Shown one piece after another: positions 58,175 through 64,000 of a stretch of 64,000 bases of DNA. The position numbers were made by a program, and so were the translations under genes. The notes under the pieces were generated by a model, which searched no databases, was not told where the DNA came from, and saw only the letters and a program-made list of their open reading frames with translations. Every line of letters starts with the position of its first letter. The stretch's first letter is position 1. Where the stretch lies: NCBI GenBank assembly GCA_033002965.1, contig JAURVB010014399.1, positions 62,001 to 126,000 of the forward strand, written 5' to 3'. This stretch comes from Piper betle (lineage: Eukaryota; Streptophyta; Magnoliopsida; Piperales; Piperaceae).

Positions 58175-60757
58175 ATGAGTGAGAGCTCTGCTTGGAGCAG
58201 GGAACAAGACAAGGCCTTCGAAAACGGGCTGGCCACATACCCGGAGGATGCTGCCGACAGGTGGGAGAAAATTGCCGCCGGCGTGCAGGGGAAGTCCCCG
58301 GCGGATGTGAAGGTTCACTATGAGCTCCTGGTGGAGGACGTTAATGGCATCGAGTCTGGCCGTGTGCCGCTTCCTAGCTATCTCAATTCTTCCGATGGAT
58401 CTGCCGACGACTCTGTTGATGGGGTGTTCGCCAAGAAAGGTGGGAAGATGGGGCTTCATGGCAGTGGTGATTCCAACCATGCCGGAAAAGGCTCCAAATC
58501 TGAGCAAGAACGGCGCAAGGGAATTGCTTGGACCGAGGATGAACATAGGTATATGTTAATTTTGGTGTTTGCTGTCTGCTCTTAGGCATATTTGAATGCT
58601 TTTTATGTGTTTGGACTTGGTAGGTTGGTACTGTTGCATTGCTTTATTAATGACCTAGTGATTGCTTACTTTACAATTAATTAAGTGTTTGTTGTTAAGG
58701 CAAAGGGATCCTCTTTGCTGCGTTGTGAGGAGAATAAAGTAATGGCCGGCGCTGTTTGATTAATTACTGCAAAGATTGGGTCTCAATCATTTGAATGTTT
58801 TTTCGAATGGAATGGAAAGATCCAGAGCATTGGCAATTGGCAATTTATAAATCTTCCATTTCTTGCGGTTTCTTGTTTAGTAATATGGTTTCCCTTTTCC
58901 AACATTAATGAATAATGGTCTTTTGTTTTGTTTCATGGTCCTCTGCCCTCACTTCCATGAGTTGAAATGGGACTCATGGTACCCTACAACTCTGTTTAGT
59001 TTCGTGTTCTTAATTTTTTATTGATCATATCGTCTCTTCGAGCTTGTTGGTTTTCGTCAGTGGTGGTTTCCACTTCTTCACTTTATACTGCTTTATGAAA
59101 AAGTTCTAATGAAAAATGAGTATAAGAGACTATTTTCTCGATCATCTTTATCTGAGCTTATGAAAGTTAAACCAGTTATCGTCGTAGTATTCGAGGCTTT
59201 GATGCGAGTTGCATTTCGCCTTGCTTATTTTTCTATCAAAATGTTCTTCAGTGGTGACAAATGCCGACCATTGTGCACTGGTAATGTTTGCTGTATCCCC
59301 AATTTCCTAACATGCCAGCACACTCAATTTGGTAATATGTTAACGTGTTCTGGTGTACCTTCCATTGTGCTTCTGGAATTCTGCAGCCTTGAAGATGTAA
59401 CTTAATAAACAAATTCATGTTAAAATATGGTGACTATTTCTTTTAAGAAGAAGCCGAGAGAATCTGTAACAGATAAATGATAATAAATGACAATATACTG
59501 TAAATATTCCTGCAAATAAGTAGTTATTTTTTACCTGACCGCTTGCATACCTGCGATCCCCCAAGAGGTAGAAGTATGCTACACCTAATGAAGATTTCAT
59601 AACGTTTTTTGGGGAAATCTATTGGAAGAGCAGTAGCCAGGTGAAACCCTAGTGCCGTTTAAGTTTCAAATCCGTTGTTCTGTTCTCTCATTGACATTTA
59701 TACGGAGCTTTTCCATTAAAAGGGTTTCATGTGTGAGACATTACGAAAGATTTTGTGTGTATAGTGTTCAAATGGTGGTGGTAATTTACTTATTTGTTGG
59801 AAACGAAACTGTTTAGACTTCTGCCGGGAATATGTGTCTGTGACACAGCGAAGTAATCTTATGCTTAATATGCTCATGAATGTTAAAATCTTTACGAGAT
59901 TGGAAATAGGAAATGGTCCGGCAAGTTTTTAATTTCTCTCTTTCCTGGTAGTATCTAAAATCATCATATTTCGGATCTTTAGAACGAATCAAGTTTGCAC
60001 TGCTTTTTTGAGCAGCTCACAAAATTTTTGTCCTCCTACGAGAGCTTGTCTTTCTTAGATCCTAAGAGTGTGATTTTGGGCTTAATGTGATGTTCCACTT
60101 CATTTAACAGTTTCTGTGTGATCTGTTTTTTTCTAAATTATTCGCGAAGCTATGCATGGTTTTGTCGTTCTAATTCTCTGGATGTCATCTATTTTGAAAT
60201 GGCTCCTTGCAACTAGGTTGTTTCTTCTTGGATTGGACAAATACGGCAAAGGAGACTGGCGAAGTATATCAAGAAACTTCGTAGTGTCAAGAACACCAAC
60301 TCAAGTGGCAAGTCATGCACAAAAGTACTTCATCCGATTGAACTCCATCAACAAGGATCGGAGAAGATCGAGTATCCACGACATTACTAGCGTGAACAGC
60401 AGCGATGTATCATCAGCTCAAGGCCCCATTACAGGTCAAGCAAACTCACCCACCGGAGCAGCTGTGAAGTCTCCCAAACTGCATCAGCCTGCTGCAGGTC
60501 CTGCTGGCGTTGGCATGTATGGGACCACTACTATCGGTCAGCCTGTTGGAGGACCACTCGTTTCTGCCGTCGGCACACCGGTAACTCTTCCAGCTCCGTC
60601 TCAGGTCGCATATGGAATGCGAGCGCCGGTTCCCGGTGCCATAGTTCCCGGCGCACCTGTGAATCCTGGGCCCATGGCATACCCACCAATGCCTCATACA
60701 AACGGCCACAGAAAATCAACCACCTTGGAGTACTCTGATAATAGAATTCATAAATAG
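58175..60757 (+). CDS. DIVARICATA-like MYB transcription factor (R-R type)
   Basis: Two exons (58175-58548, 60217-60757) join in frame to 304 residues. First MYB/SANT repeat at about 6-55 ([46 protein letters not shown]). Linker with SGRVPLPSY. Second MYB repeat at about 117-168 ([51 protein letters not shown]) with the SHAQKYF signature at 157-163. The intron lies inside the second repeat at the position usual for the family. The C-terminal part is Pro/Gly/Ala-rich ([15 protein letters not shown]). A nuclear DNA-binding regulator; relatives act in floral asymmetry, and SRM1-type relatives in salt/ABA response. The start at MSESSAWS is preferred over an upstream in-frame Met at 58100. Confidence 0.92.
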
Positions 60758-61932
60758 AGCAGCATTCCTAGAATATATAGCGATCGAGAAGGGAGTGTGG
60801 TCTTTCTTATGGTGGAAGTTCGGGAAGCTATAACTCATGTAGGAATCAGAGTAATTGTAGTTAATATGAAAGAAGAGAGTTCTGAACACCTTACCTCGCA
60901 AGCAGCTATATTTCCCCCTCTTTTTGCGATTGCGGGTATTTCAGATATGAACTAACGAGGCTTCACTTATGCTACAGTGTAAAGAACATGCGCCTTGTTG
61001 GTATTTTGCTTGGGGACCTATTTTGTCCTTTGATGCAGTGCATGGATGTTAATTTGTTTACTTGTTGATTAAGGTTCGTATATGGAACAGTTCTTTTGGG
61101 CTGGCAGGGGTTTGACTACACGGGGGACCAAATCTGATCGTCTTTGCTCCTCCACTAAGTTGTTGAAAATCCAATGCCACACTAGTAATGTTGGTTATCC
61201 ACATGGAACTGATCTGGATTGACGTGTGAATTCTCCTTTCTAGCACAATTTGATGCAGTCCTTTTTTATCTGGCATTTGTGGCGTATGGAGTGCTGGGTT
61301 GTTCGATGGCTTTAGATAAATGATCAGACCCACCATTTAAATAGGCATCAGCATGTTTCAGAACTCGTCACTACTAAAAGAACATTTAAAAACTCTAGGG
61401 GCAAAGCAACTGAAAATAATATATTCTTCCAAGCTTAATCTAGACACATTAAGAAGTTGGTTCTACCTTTCCGTTATCTGGGCATAAATATTTTGTGAAT
61501 GCCAATGCAATCAAAGTATATTTAATTTCAGAATTTTCTACACATCATCACATACCTTTGCAACTAGTAGCGCGTTGGCAGCTGCTTCCAAAACGTTACC
61601 AGGGAGGTGAGGATAAGAAAGAAATTGTTAAATATTGTCATCTTTTTAAGATGGAAAATATTTCCAATGATCATTTTCTTTAAGATACGACGCCTTTCGT
61701 AGTCAAATTCGGGCATCTGGTTGGAGCAATCAAAGCAGCTTTCCGACTGCTGAGCAAGGAATTGCGCAAGGACCTGCAAAAGCAATGGCATTAGGGGGCG
61801 ACTGATAAACTCGTTCCTATTATCTAGTAGACATGTACGTGGAGAGACCTTTCATTCTTGTGATGAGCTAAATATGACTCTGCAGCCGAAAGTTTAGTTA
61901 CTAAAGTCAGCTTTGTTATGTCTTGGATGACA
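60758..61932. other. Spacer between the MYB and GRAM genes
   Basis: MYB 3' untranslated region (to about 61040), then sequence without a supported gene. The last 300 bp are the presumed promoter of the GRAM gene. Confidence 0.5.
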
Positions 61933-61942
61933 TCTATAAGTA
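61933..61942 (+). promoter_or_regulatory. TATA box of the GEM-like gene
   Basis: TCTATAAGTA, 124 bp before the ATG. Spacing to the start codon is compatible with a leader of about 90 bp. Confidence 0.45.
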
Positions 61943-62056
61943 CCAGCATCCGACCTCCATTGAACATCCCCCCTCTCCCATTTGGAGTTCCCAGCTTGAG
62001 TACAATAAGGCCTTCGCCGTTAGATCAAAAGTAGGATTGAATAATCTCCTCTGACA

Positions 62057-63076
62057 ATGAAGAACGCAGCGCAGGAACAACTTCTTGGTTTTCCAATCAA
62101 TGCTTTTGCATGCAGAGCTGACATGCTGGCTAATACACCTGGTTCTTCCCCAGCAAATCTGTCTCTTCTTCCCTCTGCCTCTGCGAGGCCCTCACAAACC
62201 AAGAAGAGTAAGTCTTGCTTTCTCTATTTTCTTCTGATCTGCTCACCTAAGAGATTGTTTCTGATGAAATTTTATAACTGGTACATCAGATAAAATTCTT
62301 TCCATCATTAGCTGGATGAACAAATTCACCAAGAAATCAGACGGTATAGTAAATGGCGTTCGCGAGCATGGTACATTCCTCTCTAGTCCTTGATATTTGG
62401 TTGCATCTCCTTTAAAAAAAAAATGTTCTACCAAATATAAACAACTTTCTACAATTAATCTTTAAAAAAATTGCTATCTGACATTTAATCCCTTTTGGGT
62501 TGTAAGCAGTTAAAATGGGACCAAATATATCTGAGACTGTACTGGCTAAGTTGAGTTTGGGAGCAAAGATACTACAAGGTGGTGGGGTGGAGAAACTTTT
62601 CAAGCAAACGTTTTCTGTTGGGGCAAGAGAAAAGCTTCTTAAGGTCTGTCAATGTTACCTTTCAACAACAGCAGGACCCATTGCAGGACTTCTCTTCATA
62701 TCTACGGAGAAGATTGCATTTTGCAGCGATAGGCCCCTCACCTTCAGCAATCCTAAAGAGCCATTGATCAGAACTCATTATAAGGTAAATCTAGTAAGCT
62801 CAATATGTATACCTTTCTAACCAAAAATGTTCTGAATCTAGAATTACATATAGCAAGCTCAAATGCTCTGTTACATTTTGGCAGGTCATAATCCCATTAA
62901 AAAAAATTCACAGTGCAAACCCGGGGGAGAATTCGAAGAAACCCAACCAGAAGTACATACAAATAGTAACTGTAGATAGATTTGAGTTCTGGTTTATGGC
63001 TTTTGTGAACTATAAGAAAGCTTTCAAGTGCCTGCAGCAGGCAGTCACCCTCACTTCTGAGGCATTTCCTCGATGA
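62057..63076 (+). CDS. GEM-like protein with GRAM domain
   Basis: Four exons (62057-62207, 62290-62370, 62510-62784, 62885-63076) join in frame to 232 residues. The N-terminus MKNAAQEQLLGFPINAFA is typical of the small GEM-like group. A basic linker SWMNKFTKKSDGIVNGVREH is followed by the GRAM domain (about residues 95-195): LSLGAKILQGGGVEKLFKQ, CYLSTTAGPIAGLLFISTEK, IAFCSDRPLTF, YKVIIPLKKI. The C-terminus has KYIQIVTVDRFEFWFMAFVN and CLQQA. GRAM domains bind phosphoinositides; GEM and its relatives act at membranes and in the nucleus in cell-division control, seed and ABA responses. The closest named relatives would be GEM-like proteins 4-7. All splice sites are GT-AG and the protein is complete. 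Confidence 0.93.
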
Positions 63077-64000
63077 TGCTGTCTTCTTTTATTAAAGCAG
63101 CATCCTCCAAGGAAACCTCTTCCTTGCATTTCTTCTGTTTTGTGTATGGAGAGTAATTATACACTTGATATACAGCTTCCCATGTATTCATTTTTAACAT
63201 GTATGCGATCTATTGATATAATTAGCTAATGTCGATGTTTATAACAGCAAAAAAAAAGCAATAAAACCATACCACTAGGATTTTATCTGAGTCAAATGGT
63301 ATACTCAGAAAATTTATCATATAAAAACAATCAAGCGTTTAAGCTTGATGGAATCATCCAAAGTCAACTTGTATCTGAAGAAGTATAACGAACATGTTAA
63401 TCCCATTCGCAGTTCGCCCTCACACTTTGCATGATACATATTTCTTAGATCTGTGATTTGTTTGTTCATTCTGATTGCCTTCGCCAAACATACTCAACAT
63501 CAATTTAGAAAGCCACTTCATTGTGTAACATCTCTTTCACTCGAAATTCTACATTAATTTCTTTCGCCACCGACGCAGACAATATTTGTTTAGAATCTGC
63601 ATGCGGACTCAGATGAATGCTAAAACTGAGAGGAACCCCGTCATGCTCTTATCCTGATTGAATCAAGAACACCAAAAAAAGTTTATTGTTCCATGCCCAT
63701 GCAGCATTTCTTCAAACGTTTCAATTCTCAATCGATACCAACCAGCGGACACGAGTTAGACGACGAATCAAGGAGAATACGAAGACGGAGTTCAAAAGAT
63801 CGCATAAGAAAAAAATTATTTCTTTAAAGACATCTAATATAAATATCTAAAACTCTGTTTTTCCAAAAAAATTCAAACTCCTAATCAAGACGCTAATTAA
63901 TGGAAGACCCCAACTTATCTAATACCCCGACTATCATAGGGGAAGGAAATTTTCCCGAATTTAGCCTGTACGAAAATTATGTAAATGATAAAAGATTATA
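63077..64000. other. 3' flank of the GEM-like gene
   Basis: 3' untranslated region, then AT-rich sequence to the window edge. No gene or repeat recognised. Confidence 0.5.

Noticed and set aside
1..64000. CRISPR arrays, rRNA genes, functional tRNA genes, microRNA hairpins, endogenous viral sequences
   Set aside because: Looked for by eye; nothing beyond one tRNA-like remnant and transposon fold-backs. Short hairpin RNAs could be missed without folding software.

Overview
The window is nuclear DNA of a flowering plant. The supporting signs are GT-AG introns of 80-2,000 bp, plant-specific families (BAHD acyltransferase, NDR1/HIN1-like protein, DIVARICATA-type MYB, GEM-like GRAM protein, nepenthesin-type aspartic protease), Copia, Gypsy and hAT elements, and AT-rich spacers broken by GC-rich islands. 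The BAHD enzyme belongs to the agmatine/tryptamine N-acyltransferase group that is best known in monocots, so a non-grass monocot is my guess; this is weakly supported. No organelle, bacterial or viral segment was seen.

Layout. 1-8245 (minus strand) is a broken copy of the mRNA-export gene THO2. Four 5' exons (8245-5150) and one exon of the C-terminal region (248-1) remain, most of the middle is absent, and the remains carry a stop codon, a decayed Copia element and a 4.29-kb hAT transposon with a perfect 8-bp target duplication. 8.2-14.7 kb is spacer with a fold-back element, two non-autonomous hAT elements (one carrying a tRNA-like sequence) and microsatellites. 14803-16110 is an intact single-exon BAHD acyltransferase. 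16.1-18.9 kb is AT-rich spacer with a likely Helitron end. 19096-22424 is a pseudogene of the PP6 catalytic subunit. 22.5-27.5 kb is a three-level nest: a GC-rich element sitting in a (TA)n tract, split by a solo Gypsy LTR, which is itself split by a second (TA)n-flanked GC-rich element. 29385-32089 is an ADH-like 6 pseudogene. 33251-34024 is an intact NHL6-like gene. 36017-40509 is an oligopeptidase B-like gene with three frame lesions. 41592-44116 is an intact CCDC12/Cwf18 gene. 46.5-48.1 kb is a third (TA)n-flanked element. 48902-49123 is a small conserved plant protein. 50045-51499 (minus) is an aspartic protease. 58175-60757 is a DIVARICATA-like MYB gene. 62057-63076 is a GEM-like GRAM gene.

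Two patterns stand out. First, four conserved genes in the left 40 kb (THO2, PP6 catalytic subunit, ADH-like 6, oligopeptidase B) are damaged but keep their introns, while the genes around and beyond them are intact. This is what loss of redundant copies after a duplication looks like; it does not look like retrocopying. For the oligopeptidase gene, assembly error is a live alternative. Second, three GC-rich elements sit inside (TA)n tracts with subterminal hairpins around CCGTTGGAT or CCGTCCGATT motifs. Two of them have internal inverted repeats. They look like one behavioural group of TA-repeat-targeting non-autonomous DNA transposons and are the best candidate here for something under-described.

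The genes do not form a pathway. The intact ones cover amide or phenolamide metabolism, a membrane-anchored defence-type protein, splicing, extracellular proteolysis, Myb transcription and membrane/ABA-linked signalling.
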